This document shows positions 45,640 to 53,407 of a stretch of DNA of 64,000 nucleotides, piece after piece. Positions within the stretch are counted from its first letter, which is position 1; each line of letters begins with the position of its first letter. This DNA comes from Paenibacillus sp. CF384 (GTDB taxonomy: Bacteria > Bacillota > Bacilli > Paenibacillales > Paenibacillaceae). Position numbers and translations under genes: made by a program. The stretch spans positions 124,001 to 188,000 of the forward strand of contig NZ_FNNV01000009.1 in the NCBI RefSeq assembly GCF_900106745.1, read 5' to 3'. The notes under the pieces were generated by a model. That model was not told the DNA's origin, made no database searches, and saw only the letters and a program-made list of their open reading frames with translations.

Positions 45640-46410
45640 ATGCTAGTTGCAGAGCGTTATGAGAGAATTGTAGGACTGGTAAATGAACGGGGCAGCATTC
45701 GGGTAACGGAGCTTAGCGAGCTATGCCAGGTGACGGAGGAGACGATCCGCCGCGATTTGGACCGGCTGGAGCAGGCGGGCAGGCTTCGCCGATCGCATGG
45801 CGGCGCGGTCAGCGTCAAGGATCTGCCGCAGCAGCAGCCGGAAATTCCATATGCGGAGCGGGAAATTACGCACGCGGAGGAGAAGAAGCGTATTGCGCAG
45901 GAGGCGGTGCAGCTCATTCGCCCTAAGGACCGCATCCTGCTCGACGCGAGCTCGACCGCGTGGTATATGGCTTCGTATTTGCCGGATTTTCCGCTGACGG
46001 TGCTGACCAATTCGATTAAAGTAGCGACCGAGCTGAGCAGTAAGGAGCGCATTGAGGTCATTTCGACAGGTGGTTTACTGGCGCAGCGCTCGCTGTCTTT
46101 CGTCGGTCCGCTGGCGGAACGGTCGCTCGACCTTTACCATGTCGATAAAGTATTTCTCTCATGCAAAGGGGTTCATTTGGACCGCGGCATTAGCGAGTCG
46201 AATGAACTGCAAGCGCGCATCAAGCAGAAAATGATCGGGATGGCGGACGAGGTCGTCTTGCTGGCCGATGCCAGCAAGTTCGGCGTGCAGGCGTTTACGC
46301 ATGTCGCAGACATGAGCGATATTAATCGGATCATTACCGATCAACGGCTTCCGCAGGAGACGCGGCTGCAGCTTGCGGAACGTACAGAAATTTCTGTCCA
46401 GACGGTGTAG
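45640..46410 (+). CDS. rhaR: DeoR-family regulator of the rhamnose operon
   Basis: 256 residues. The N-terminal HTH is VTELSELCQVTEETIRRDLDRLEQ with RSHGGAV following (about 20-58); the C-terminal DeoR sensor domain contains ILLDASSTAWYMA and VKVFLSCKGVHLDRGISE-like segments. ATG 45640 is chosen over ATG 45634 because AGAAGAGG touches 45634 but lies 6 bp before 45640. Its position after rhaB and a B. subtilis-like gene set support RhaR (YulB). Its effector is probably a phosphorylated rhamnose intermediate. Confidence 0.85.
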   Translation: MLVAERYERIVGLVNERGSIRVTELSELCQVTEETIRRDLDRLEQAGRLRRSHGGAVSVKDLPQQQPEIPYAEREITHAEEKKRIAQEAVQLIRPKDRILLDASSTAWYMASYLPDFPLTVLTNSIKVATELSSKERIEVISTGGLLAQRSLSFVGPLAERSLDLYHVDKVFLSCKGVHLDRGISESNELQARIKQKMIGMADEVVLLADASKFGVQAFTHVADMSDINRIITDQRLPQETRLQLAERTEISVQTV

Positions 46411-46427
46411 TTAGCAAAGATGAGGTT

Positions 46428-46472
46428 GTCTCGAAAGTACGCACAAGGCGACTTTTGAGGCGGCCTTTTTTT
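46428..46472 (+). terminator. Probable Rho-independent terminator
   Basis: GTCTCGAAAG (46428-46437) pairs with CTTTTGAGGC (46452-46461) with two G-T pairs, followed by GGCC and T7. It ends the rha operon. Confidence 0.6.
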
Positions 46473-46573
46473 GTGGTTTGTTGGTATAGCTTTAAGTAGG
46501 GTAGCGATTACCGCTCTTTCGTGGGAATGCGGTAAAGGTGCTGCTTTAAGTGCGGGAGTGCGTTAGTTGGTCG

Positions 46574-46828
46574 AATGTGTGGCTCCAAGAACGACACATC
46601 AGCAATTAGTTGGTCTTTTCAGTGAATGTGTGGCTCCCAGAGCAACACATTAGCAGTTAGTTGGTCTTTTCAGTGCAGGTGTGGCTCCCAGAGCAACACA
46701 TCAGCAATTAGTTAGTCTTTTCAGTGAATGTGTGGCTCCCAGAGCGACACATTAGCAGTTAGTTGGTCTTTTCAGTGCAGGTGTAGCTCCCAGAGCAACA
46801 CCTGCACTGTTGGAGCCAAGTCTCCGCA
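46574..46828 (+). repeat. Five tandem units of 51 bp (type 2)
   Basis: Unit starts at 46574, 46625, 46676, 46727 and 46778, exactly 51 bp each. AATGTGTGGCTCC and CAGGTGTGGCTCC units alternate from the second on. Each can form a hairpin: TGTGTGGCTC against GAGCAACACA with loop CCA. The last unit diverges after about 27 bases. Sequence is unrelated to the array at 52015-53285, though the period is the same. Confidence 0.85.
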
Positions 46829-46836
46829 TTTTTCTA

Positions 46837-46866
46837 TTGTCAACATGTCTGACAACCTGATAAAAT
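46837..46866 (+). promoter_or_regulatory. lut operon promoter with LutR-type palindrome
   Basis: TTGTCA (46837-46842) is a -35 with one mismatch and TAAAAT (46861-46866) a -10 with TG one base before it, spacing 18. The -35 is also the left arm of the palindrome TTGTCA-N7-TGACAA (46837-46855), so a bound regulator would block the polymerase. The GntR-family gene closing the operon is the expected binder. Confidence 0.65.
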
Positions 46867-46899
46867 GATATCATAACTATTTCATAAGGCGAGGTGCCG

Positions 46900-47634
46900 A
46901 TGAGCGTGAAAGTTTCCTTATTTATCACTTGTTTAAGCGATGCCTTATATCCTCCGGTCGGTGAAGCGATGGTGCGTTTGTTAGCCAGATACGGTGTGAC
47001 GCTCGATTTTCCGACGGTGCAAACTTGCTGCGGTCAGCCTGCTTTCAACAGCGGCTATTGGAAAGTAGCGCGGGAGACAGCGGCTACGATTATGGCTGCT
47101 TTTGAAGATTGCGATTTCGTCATTTCCCCATCGGGCTCTTGTACCGGCATGATTCATCATTATCCGAAGCTGTTCGAGAACGATCCTGTCATGCTGGAGA
47201 AAGCGATCAAGCTGCAGGAGAAATCCTATGAATTCACGCAATTTCTGGTTCAAGTGCTTGGCGTTACGGATGTCGGCGCAAGCTTTCCGCACAAAGTCAC
47301 TTATCATCCTTCCTGCCACGGCAGCCGTCTGCTAGGCGTGAAGGAGGAACCACTCATGCTGATGAAGCAGGTGCAGGGGATGGAGCTTATTCCGCTTCCT
47401 TTTGCCAATGATTGCTGCGGGTTCGGGGGTACGTTTGCGGTGAAAATGTCAGATATTTCGGGTGCGATGGTCAGCGAGAAGAGCGATCATGTGCTGGAGA
47501 CGGAAGCGGAAGTACTGGTGGGCCTGGATATGGCGTGCCTCATGAACATTGCGGGCAATTTACGTTACCGGGATAAACCAGTGCGCGTGATGCATCTGGC
47601 GGAGCTTCTTTATGAAGGAGTGAAAGGCGCATGA
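46900..47634 (+). CDS. lutA: L-lactate utilisation protein LutA (cysteine-rich CCG domain)
   Basis: 244 residues. SLFITCLSDALYP at the N-terminus, TCCGQPAFNSG (about 40) and NDCCGFGGTFAVK (about 170) are the two CCG signatures; HPSCHGSRLLG lies between. ATG 46900 is preferred to GTG 46894, which lies inside the ribosome site. With LutB and LutC it forms the iron-sulfur complex that oxidises L-lactate to pyruvate. Stop and LutB start overlap by 4 bp. Confidence 0.95.
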   Translation: MSVKVSLFITCLSDALYPPVGEAMVRLLARYGVTLDFPTVQTCCGQPAFNSGYWKVARETAATIMAAFEDCDFVISPSGSCTGMIHHYPKLFENDPVMLEKAIKLQEKSYEFTQFLVQVLGVTDVGASFPHKVTYHPSCHGSRLLGVKEEPLMLMKQVQGMELIPLPFANDCCGFGGTFAVKMSDISGAMVSEKSDHVLETEAEVLVGLDMACLMNIAGNLRYRDKPVRVMHLAELLYEGVKGA

Positions 47635-49163
47635 GTGGAGCGGGAGCGGTTGGAGGCAGCACGGTCAAAGAACGGGCGGATCTTGCACTGAACAATGATT
47701 TTCTGCGTAAAGCGGTTCGTTTTACGACAGAGCGGCTGCGTACGGGCAAGGAGAAGGCAGCCGAGGATCATGGCAACTGGGATGATTGGCGTGAGCGCGG
47801 GCGGCAAATCCGTCTTCATACGATCGCCCATCTTGATTATTACTTGAATTTGTTTGTGAACAATGCGCGGGCGAACGGTGTCCATGTGCATTTTGCCGAG
47901 ACGGCTGCAGATGCGGTGAAGATCTCGCTTGATATTGCGAAGCATGTGGAGGCCAAATCGGTCGTGAAGTCCAAGTCGATGGTGACGGAGGAGCTTCATC
48001 TCAACACGGCACTGGAGTCGATCGGGGTCGAGGCGATAGAGACCGATCTTGGGGAGTATATCATTCAATTGGCTGGCCAGACGCCATCCCATATCATCAT
48101 TCCGGCTATTCATTTGAATCGTTATCAAATTGCAGATTTGCTATCGGCGGATGCCGGAGAAACGCTTGAACCGGATACGCAGATTCTTGCCGGCTTCGTG
48201 CGCCGCAAATTGCGCGAGCGGTTTCTGGAAGCGGATATTGGCATGACAGGCTGTAACTTTGCCATAGCTGAGACTGGTTCGATGGTTTTGTTCGAGAATG
48301 AAGGTAATGCGCGTATGGTAACGACTGTTCCGAAGACGCAAATTACGCTGATGGGGATGGAGCGTATTATTCCTTCGTTCGCCGATTTGGAAGTCATGGC
48401 GACTTTGCTGCCGCGGTCGGCGACTGGGCAGAAGCTTACGGTGTATATGTCGGCAATTTCAGGGCCGCGCCGCGATGTCGATGCGGATGGTCCGGAGGAG
48501 ATGCATATTATTATCGTGGATAACGGGCGTTCGCTTCAGCTTGGCGATCCTGAGTTCCAAGAGCTGCTCAACTGTATTCGGTGCGGCGCTTGTCTGAACG
48601 CTTGTCCGGTTTATCGCCATATTGGCGGTCATGCCTACGGCGGCACCTATAGCGGACCGATTGGTGCAGTGTTAACCCCAGCGCTGAAGAAAAATCCTGC
48701 GGAGTGGGATGATATCGCCAACGCTTCGAGCTTGTGCGGTGCCTGTTATGAAGCTTGTCCGGTGAAGATTCCGCTTCATGAGATGCTTGTGTATTTGCGC
48801 CGCCGCAAGCTGGAAAGCGGTCGAGGCGATAAGCTCGAAGCGCTCGGCATGAAGGGATTCGCTGCGGTAATGAAGAATTCGAAGCGATTTAAAGCGGTGC
48901 TGAAGATCGGTCAATGGGGTCAAAAGCTTGTCGTTCGGGATGGCGGTATTCGCACGAAGGTCGGTCCGTTAAAGGGTTGGAACACGTACCGTGTTGCGCC
49001 GAGCTTGCCGAAGGAATCGTTCAGGGAGAAATGGCCGACGATGGAAGCGGAAATCCGCAGCGGCTTGCAGGAGATGGATCCTGCGATGAAGAACCGGATG
49101 GAAGCGATTGTGAAAGACCGCGGAACAGGTGGCAAAGGAGGAGGGCATGGTCATGGCAGCTAG
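47631..49163 (+). CDS. lutB: L-lactate utilisation iron-sulfur protein LutB
   Basis: 510 residues. An N-terminal LUD domain is followed by two 4Fe-4S motifs, CIRCGACLNACPVYRHIGG (about 315) and LCGACYEACPVKIP (about 366), and a C-terminal DUF3390-like region. It is translated from an ATG overlapping the lutA stop. The C-terminus is Gly/His-rich (GGKGGGHGHGS). It carries electrons in the lactate oxidation complex. Confidence 0.95.
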   Translation: MSGAGAVGGSTVKERADLALNNDFLRKAVRFTTERLRTGKEKAAEDHGNWDDWRERGRQIRLHTIAHLDYYLNLFVNNARANGVHVHFAETAADAVKISLDIAKHVEAKSVVKSKSMVTEELHLNTALESIGVEAIETDLGEYIIQLAGQTPSHIIIPAIHLNRYQIADLLSADAGETLEPDTQILAGFVRRKLRERFLEADIGMTGCNFAIAETGSMVLFENEGNARMVTTVPKTQITLMGMERIIPSFADLEVMATLLPRSATGQKLTVYMSAISGPRRDVDADGPEEMHIIIVDNGRSLQLGDPEFQELLNCIRCGACLNACPVYRHIGGHAYGGTYSGPIGAVLTPALKKNPAEWDDIANASSLCGACYEACPVKIPLHEMLVYLRRRKLESGRGDKLEALGMKGFAAVMKNSKRFKAVLKIGQWGQKLVVRDGGIRTKVGPLKGWNTYRVAPSLPKESFREKWPTMEAEIRSGLQEMDPAMKNRMEAIVKDRGTGGKGGGHGHGS

Positions 49164-49887
49164 GTCGAAGGAGCATCAAGCATGGCTCGACGGGCTTGCC
49201 GCGGAGTCGCGCGCGAAGCAGGTAGGATTCATTGACGGCATCTCGGCGAAGCTGAGACGTCCGCGCGAGATTGAGCCGCCTGCGCATCCGTATCGCGGCG
49301 CGCCGGATTTCTGGCAAGAGTTTGAGTGGCCGCTCGAGGAGCGCGTTATGAAGTTTATGGAGAATTTCAAAGCCGTCGGGGGGCATCCCGTTCGGCTTGC
49401 CGATATGGAAGAAGCGAAGGCGTTTATCGCAGGCAAAGCGGCTGAGATGAGCGCGAAGTATGTGATCCGCCAAAATCAGCCTGAGCTGAACGAGCTTGGC
49501 TTGGAAGCGGCCATTCCGGGTGCGACGATTTCCGTTTGGAACAGCGATCCGGAGGAATACTGGAAAGCACGTGCTGCCGAAGCGGATTTCGGTGTTGTAG
49601 TCGCTGATTACGCGGCTGCGTATACAGCCTCGATTACGGTTATGTCATCGAAGGACAAAGGACGCTCCGTCAGTTTGCTGCCTACCGTGCTCATGGCGAT
49701 TATACCGATTGAACGGTTGCATACACGTTTGGGCCAAGTTTTGATAAACTTTGATCAGGCGGGACGTGCGAACTTGCCGGCAGGTATTCATTTCATATCC
49801 GGACCTTCGCGGTCGGCAGATATCGAGAACGATCTGACGATTGGCGTACATGGTCCGGGCGTCGTCTATGCGATCATTGTTGGCTAA
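49147..49887 (+). CDS. lutC: L-lactate utilisation protein LutC (LUD domain)
   Basis: 246 residues of the YkgG/LUD family, with the conserved end SGPSRSADIENDLTIGVHGP. Start at ATG 49147, which has AAAGGAGG 5 bp upstream; GTG 49129 lies before that site. The gene overlaps lutB by 17 bp. Third subunit of the lactate oxidation system. Confidence 0.93.
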   Translation: MVMAARSKEHQAWLDGLAAESRAKQVGFIDGISAKLRRPREIEPPAHPYRGAPDFWQEFEWPLEERVMKFMENFKAVGGHPVRLADMEEAKAFIAGKAAEMSAKYVIRQNQPELNELGLEAAIPGATISVWNSDPEEYWKARAAEADFGVVVADYAAAYTASITVMSSKDKGRSVSLLPTVLMAIIPIERLHTRLGQVLINFDQAGRANLPAGIHFISGPSRSADIENDLTIGVHGPGVVYAIIVG

Positions 49888-49905
49888 TAGAAGGGAATTC
49901 TACCG

Positions 49906-50613
49906 ATGGAAGTTACCCGTTTATCGAAACGCAATCATTATGAGGAGATTGCTGAGCAGCTCAAGCGCTTGGTGATCGATGGCAAGCTGAAGGTCGGCGA
50001 TAAGCTGCCATCGACGAAGGAGATGTCGGAGCAGTTCGGCGTTGGGCGCTCGACCATGCGCGAGGCGCTGAGTGCGCTGAAAGCGATGGGCTATATTGAG
50101 ATTAAGCAGGGCGGCGGGTGCACGGTCATTTCCAATGCTCCGGTGGAAGTCGAGTTGCCCGAGCTGCAGTCGCTGCGGATGAACCGCGAGACGCTGCTCG
50201 AGCTGCTGGAAGCGAGGCAGTCCTTGGAGGTGTCGAACGCCTCCATCGCTGCGCTTAAAGCGACGGATGCGGATTTGGCGGAGCTGCACCGGATCATGCT
50301 GGAGATGGAAGCTTCGGTCGGCAATGATCTGGAGGGGGAACGCACCGATGTCGAGTTCCATGCGACGCTGGCTCATGCGACGCATAACTCCATCATGGTG
50401 CGGTTGTTCGATTCCATCGTGAGCCAACTTGAGATGGCCATCCGCGAGATTCGGCGGGTCGAGATTTATGCGAATCGCTCGGTTTCCAAGCGGTTGTATC
50501 GCGAGCATCTCGCGATATACGAGGCGATCTCGAGCCGGGATGCCGATCTAGCGGGTGAGCGGATGAAGCGGCATCTTGTACACGTGGTGAGTAACTTGTT
50601 GAAGCATTTGTAG
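49906..50613 (+). CDS. lutR: GntR/FadR-family regulator (LutR type)
   Basis: 235 residues. The N-terminal winged helix has LPSTKEMSEQFGVGRSTMREALSALKAMG (read in two halves, about 30-58); the C-terminal helical FCD domain contains EFHATLAHATHN with metal-binding His. It lies 18 bp after lutC in the same operon, so the operon would autoregulate. The palindrome before lutA is the likely operator. L-lactate is the expected effector, as in B. subtilis. Confidence 0.9.
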   Translation: MEVTRLSKRNHYEEIAEQLKRLVIDGKLKVGDKLPSTKEMSEQFGVGRSTMREALSALKAMGYIEIKQGGGCTVISNAPVEVELPELQSLRMNRETLLELLEARQSLEVSNASIAALKATDADLAELHRIMLEMEASVGNDLEGERTDVEFHATLAHATHNSIMVRLFDSIVSQLEMAIREIRRVEIYANRSVSKRLYREHLAIYEAISSRDADLAGERMKRHLVHVVSNLLKHL

Positions 50614-50624
50614 AAATGAGGGGA

Positions 50625-50668
50625 ATGCCCGCCGGGATCAGGATTGATCTTAGGCGGGTGTTTTTTTG
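50625..50668 (+). terminator. Rho-independent terminator
   Basis: TGCCCGCC (50626-50633) pairs with GGCGGGTG (50653-50660), with an inner GATCA/TGATC step, then T7. It ends the lut operon. Confidence 0.82.
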
Positions 50669-50768
50669 TTTGGCTCAAACCATGGTTACATCAGCGGTGT
50701 TCGAGACTAGAGTCTGTGACTGCGTTGTAGTAAAATAAGGAAAATGCTTGTCCAAAAGGAGACTCGAT

Positions 50769-51041
50769 ATGTGCCGTAATATTAAGACGCTGTTCAACTT
50801 TGATCCGCCTGCCACAGAAGAAGAGGTTCATGCAGCCGCGGTGCAATTTGTCCGTAAGCTCTCGGGGTTCACTGCACCATCCAAAGCGAATGAAGCCGCC
50901 TTCCATACCGCGATTGACGAAATTACGGCAGTGGCTCAGAAGCTGCTGAGCTCCCTTGTCACCAACGCTGAGCCGCGCAATCGCCAAATCGAGATCCAAC
51001 GCGCCAAAATTCGGTCGATTAAGCGGTTTGGGACGAAGTAA
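50769..51041 (+). CDS. DUF2277-family small protein
   Basis: 90 residues. MCRNIKTLFNFDPPATEEEV and the following FVRKLSGFTAPSKANEAAF are the family signature. Start at ATG 50769 with AAAAGGAGA 6-7 bp upstream. DUF2277 proteins are soluble and helical with no known function; the invariant MCRxIKxL start with Cys2 is notable. It stands alone between the lut operon and the nuclease-like gene. Confidence 0.88.
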   Translation: MCRNIKTLFNFDPPATEEEVHAAAVQFVRKLSGFTAPSKANEAAFHTAIDEITAVAQKLLSSLVTNAEPRNRQIEIQRAKIRSIKRFGTK

Positions 51042-51054
51042 CAATGAAAGGTTG

Positions 51055-51130
51055 CTGAGCCGATCATCGTCAAGTCTACATCGACCGAATGAAGAATAGG
51101 CCGAGTCATCGGCGAAGTAAGGTCTAACTT
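51055..51130 (+). repeat. Degenerate unit(s) of the 51-bp repeat family
   Basis: GCCGATCATCGTCAAGTCTACATCGACC reads A-D-H-R-Q-V-Y-I-D in the frame that gives A-D-E-A-N-E-E-V-Y-I in the big array. A second GTCTAAC lies 48 bp later. The resemblance is weaker than at 40041-40133. Confidence 0.4.
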
Positions 51131-51238
51131 GCTCGCATCCGGTTTGTTAAGCATCCTCAGAATATTCCGATCTAGCGCGCGATAGTCGAATCCACTATAA
51201 TTGAAGCATAAATGTAAACATGATTAGTCCTGAAGCAC

Positions 51239-51286
51239 AGGCTGCTCTTCTCGGAAGTATTCCGAGCGGGCAGCCTATTTTTATTT
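51239..51286 (+). terminator. Rho-independent terminator before the nuclease-like gene
   Basis: AGGCTGC (51239-51245) pairs with GCAGCCT (51270-51276), with an inner CTCGGAA/TTCCGAG stem, then ATTTTTATTT. It lies directly before the ribosome site of the next gene, so it is either the end of an upstream transcript or an attenuator for that gene. Confidence 0.75.
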
Positions 51287-51307
51287 GTCGCGGAGGAGTG
51301 TGTTGTG

Positions 51308-51988
51308 ATGATGGAGCAACAAGGGTTTGAGCAAGCTTATACACGCATGATGGAACAGGCGTTGGCAGGTGGGAGCGAGGAGCGAAAACGCAGATTGGCA
51401 GAACATGGCGATGCAGAGAAAGCATTGCTGCAGCAAGTGTGGTGGCCGGCTGTGGGAAATTTGGACTATCTGCATCCCGAGTATGAGCTGCAGGATTTGA
51501 AGGGAGGGACGCGATTCGTAGACTATGCGTATTGCCCTCCACTAACTTATCAGTTGTTACTGGAGGTTGACGGCTTCGGACCACACTGGAGGGACATCTC
51601 CCGTTGGAAGTTCGCAGATGATCTAAGCCGCCAAAACCACCTGCTGATCGAAGGCTGGAAACTGCTGCGTTTCGCCTACGACGAGGTCATGGAGAAACCC
51701 CGCCGCGGTCAACAAACGCTCCTCATGGCGCTGGCCAAATGGGGCGGCATCGCTCGCCCCGCAGGTGAGGAGCTGAGCGTATACGAGCGAGCACTCCTGC
51801 ACTTGATGCAGGAGTGCTGGGGGGAACTGTCACCGGTGACAGCAGCCAAGAAGATGGGGATTTCCAGAGAATCCGCAGCAAAATACCTTCGTTCACTTGT
51901 AAGCAAAGGCCTTCTTGTCGCCAAAGTCACTCCAACAGGTAGGGTTATGCGCTATAAGTTTTCTACTTCAAACTGGAGTAGCAGGTAA
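51308..51988 (+). CDS. Uncharacterised PD-(D/E)XK-like protein with C-terminal winged helix (homologue of 36914-37606)
   Basis: 226 residues. Same layout as the gene at 36914-37606: an ERKxRL segment near the N-terminus, YLHPEYEL (about 54-61), Asp72 in RFVDYAYCPP, and LLLEVDGF (about 83-90). Here the lysine of the ExK motif is Asp88, so catalytic activity may be lost or changed. The C-terminal half has AKKMGISRESAAKYLRSLVSKGLL (a recognition helix) and ends VTPTGRVMRYKF, like its homologue. GGAGGAG lies 9 bp before ATG 51308. A terminator lies just upstream and the 25-unit array starts about 25 bp downstream. Function unknown. Confidence 0.7.
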   Translation: MMEQQGFEQAYTRMMEQALAGGSEERKRRLAEHGDAEKALLQQVWWPAVGNLDYLHPEYELQDLKGGTRFVDYAYCPPLTYQLLLEVDGFGPHWRDISRWKFADDLSRQNHLLIEGWKLLRFAYDEVMEKPRRGQQTLLMALAKWGGIARPAGEELSVYERALLHLMQECWGELSPVTAAKKMGISRESAAKYLRSLVSKGLLVAKVTPTGRVMRYKFSTSNWSSR

Positions 51989-52014
51989 GCATTATATGTA
52001 ACAATAGACAATAG

Positions 52015-53285
52015 CTAGCTAGTTGGTCGGAATGAGCGGATGAAGCGAACGAGGAGGTCTACATAGTAGCAAATTTGGCGGAACGAGCGCATGAAGCGAA
52101 CGAGGAAGTCTACATAGTAGCTAGTTGGTCGGAATGAGCGGATGAAGCGAACGAGGAGGTCTACATAGTAGCTAGTCGGTCGGAAAGAGCGGATGAAGCG
52201 AACGAGGAGGTCTACATAGTAGCAAATTGGGCGGAATGAGCTCTTGAAGCGAACGAGGAAGTCTACATAGTAGCAAATTTGGCGGAACGAGCGCATGAAG
52301 CGAACGAGGAAGTCTACATAGTAGCTAATTGGTCGGAATGAGCACATGAAGCGAACGAGGAAGTCTACATAGTAGCTAGTTGGGCGGAATGAGAGGATGA
52401 AGCGAACGAGGAAGTCTACATAGTAGCTAGTTGGTCGGAACGAGCGGATGAAGCGAACGAGGAGGTCTACATAGTAGCTAGTTGGTCGGAATGAGCGGAT
52501 GAAGCGAACGAGGAAGTCTACATTGTAGCAAATTGGGCGGAACGAGCGCATGAATCGAACGAGGAAGTCTACATAGTAGCTAGTTGGTCGGAACGAGCGG
52601 ATGAAGCGAACGAGGAGGTCTACATAGTAGCTAGTTGGTCGGAATGAGCGCATGAAGCGAACGAGGAAGTCTACATAGTAGCAAAGTTGCCGGAACGCGC
52701 GCATGAAGCGAACGAGGAGGTCTACACAGTAGCAAATTTGGCGGAACGCGCGCATGAAGCGAACGAGGAGGTCTACACAGTAGCAAATTTGGCGGAACGC
52801 GCACATGAAGCGAACGAGGAAGTCTACATAGTAGCAAATTGGGCGGAATGAGCGGATGAAGCGAACGAGGAAGTCTACATAGTAGCAAAGTTGACGGAAT
52901 GAGCGCATGAAGCGAACGAGGAAGTCTACATAGTAGCAAATTGGGCGGAATGAGCGGATGAAGCGAACGAGGAAGTCTACATAGTAGCTAGTTGGTCGGA
53001 ACGAGCGGATGAAGCGAACGAGGAGGTCTACATAGTAGCTAGTTGGTCGGAATGAGCGGATGAAGCGAACGAGGAAGTCTACATAATAGCAAAGTTGACG
53101 GAATGGGCGGATGAAGCGAACGAGGAGGTCTACATAGTAGCAAAGTTGACGGAATGCGCGCATGAAGCGAACGAGGAGGTCTACATAGTAGCAAATTTGG
53201 CGGAATGAGCGGATGAAGCGAACGAGGAGGTCTACATAGTAGCAAATTGGGCGGAATGAGCGAATGAAGCGAACGAGAAGGTCTA
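52015..53285. repeat. Strict tandem array of 25 units of 51 bp (type 1)
   Basis: GAAGCGAACGAG recurs at 52042, 52093, 52144, 52195, 52246 and so on to 53266, always 51 bp apart and without any indel. Units share GTCTACATAGTAGC and differ mainly at a few positions: AGGAAG/AGGAGG, GAATGAG/GAACGAG, GGATGAA/GCATGAA and the TAGTTGG/AAATTGG/AAGTTGA block. The minus strand has one open frame through all units because 51 is a multiple of 3; on the plus strand many units carry TGA. No spacers, so not CRISPR. It may be a recombination-driven satellite or a protein-binding array. Confidence 0.95.
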
Positions 53286-53330
53286 CATGCGCGCCGGCGG
53301 CCGGCGCTTCGATCCCCATCCCCCCCACTT

Positions 53331-53359
53331 TTGGCCTACGGCTCAAAATGGTTTATACT
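53331..53359 (+). promoter_or_regulatory. Candidate cardiolipin synthase promoter
   Basis: TTGGCC (53331-53336) and TATACT (53354-53359) with 17 bp spacing, just after the array and a GC-rich perfect hairpin (GCGCCGGC / GCCGGCGC, 53291-53307). Confidence 0.55.
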
Positions 53360-53407
53360 GGGGAAGGAATGCGATGAAGGCGCCAGCATTCGAGGAGAGG
53401 CATGCCG

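Larger units (their letters stand above)
46411..46899. other. Intergenic region with terminator, 51-bp repeats and lut promoter
   Basis: 489 bp. Contains a terminator, then five 51-bp units (46574-46828), then the lut promoter with its palindrome. Confidence 0.8.

Noticed and set aside
46574..46828. CRISPR or transcription terminator series
   Set aside because: No spacers, and the hairpins lack T-tracts; treated as a tandem repeat.
52015..53285. CRISPR array
   Set aside because: Units are contiguous with no unique spacers between them, and no cas genes are present.
52015..53346. Minus-strand 443-residue open frame of 17-residue repeats through the array
   Set aside because: It exists because the unit is 51 bp and one open frame is copied 25 times. 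The product (F-I-R-S-F-R-P type) is hydrophobic/basic without known folds, there is no clear ribosome site, and differences such as AGGAAG/AGGAGG change residues there while being silent on the plus strand.
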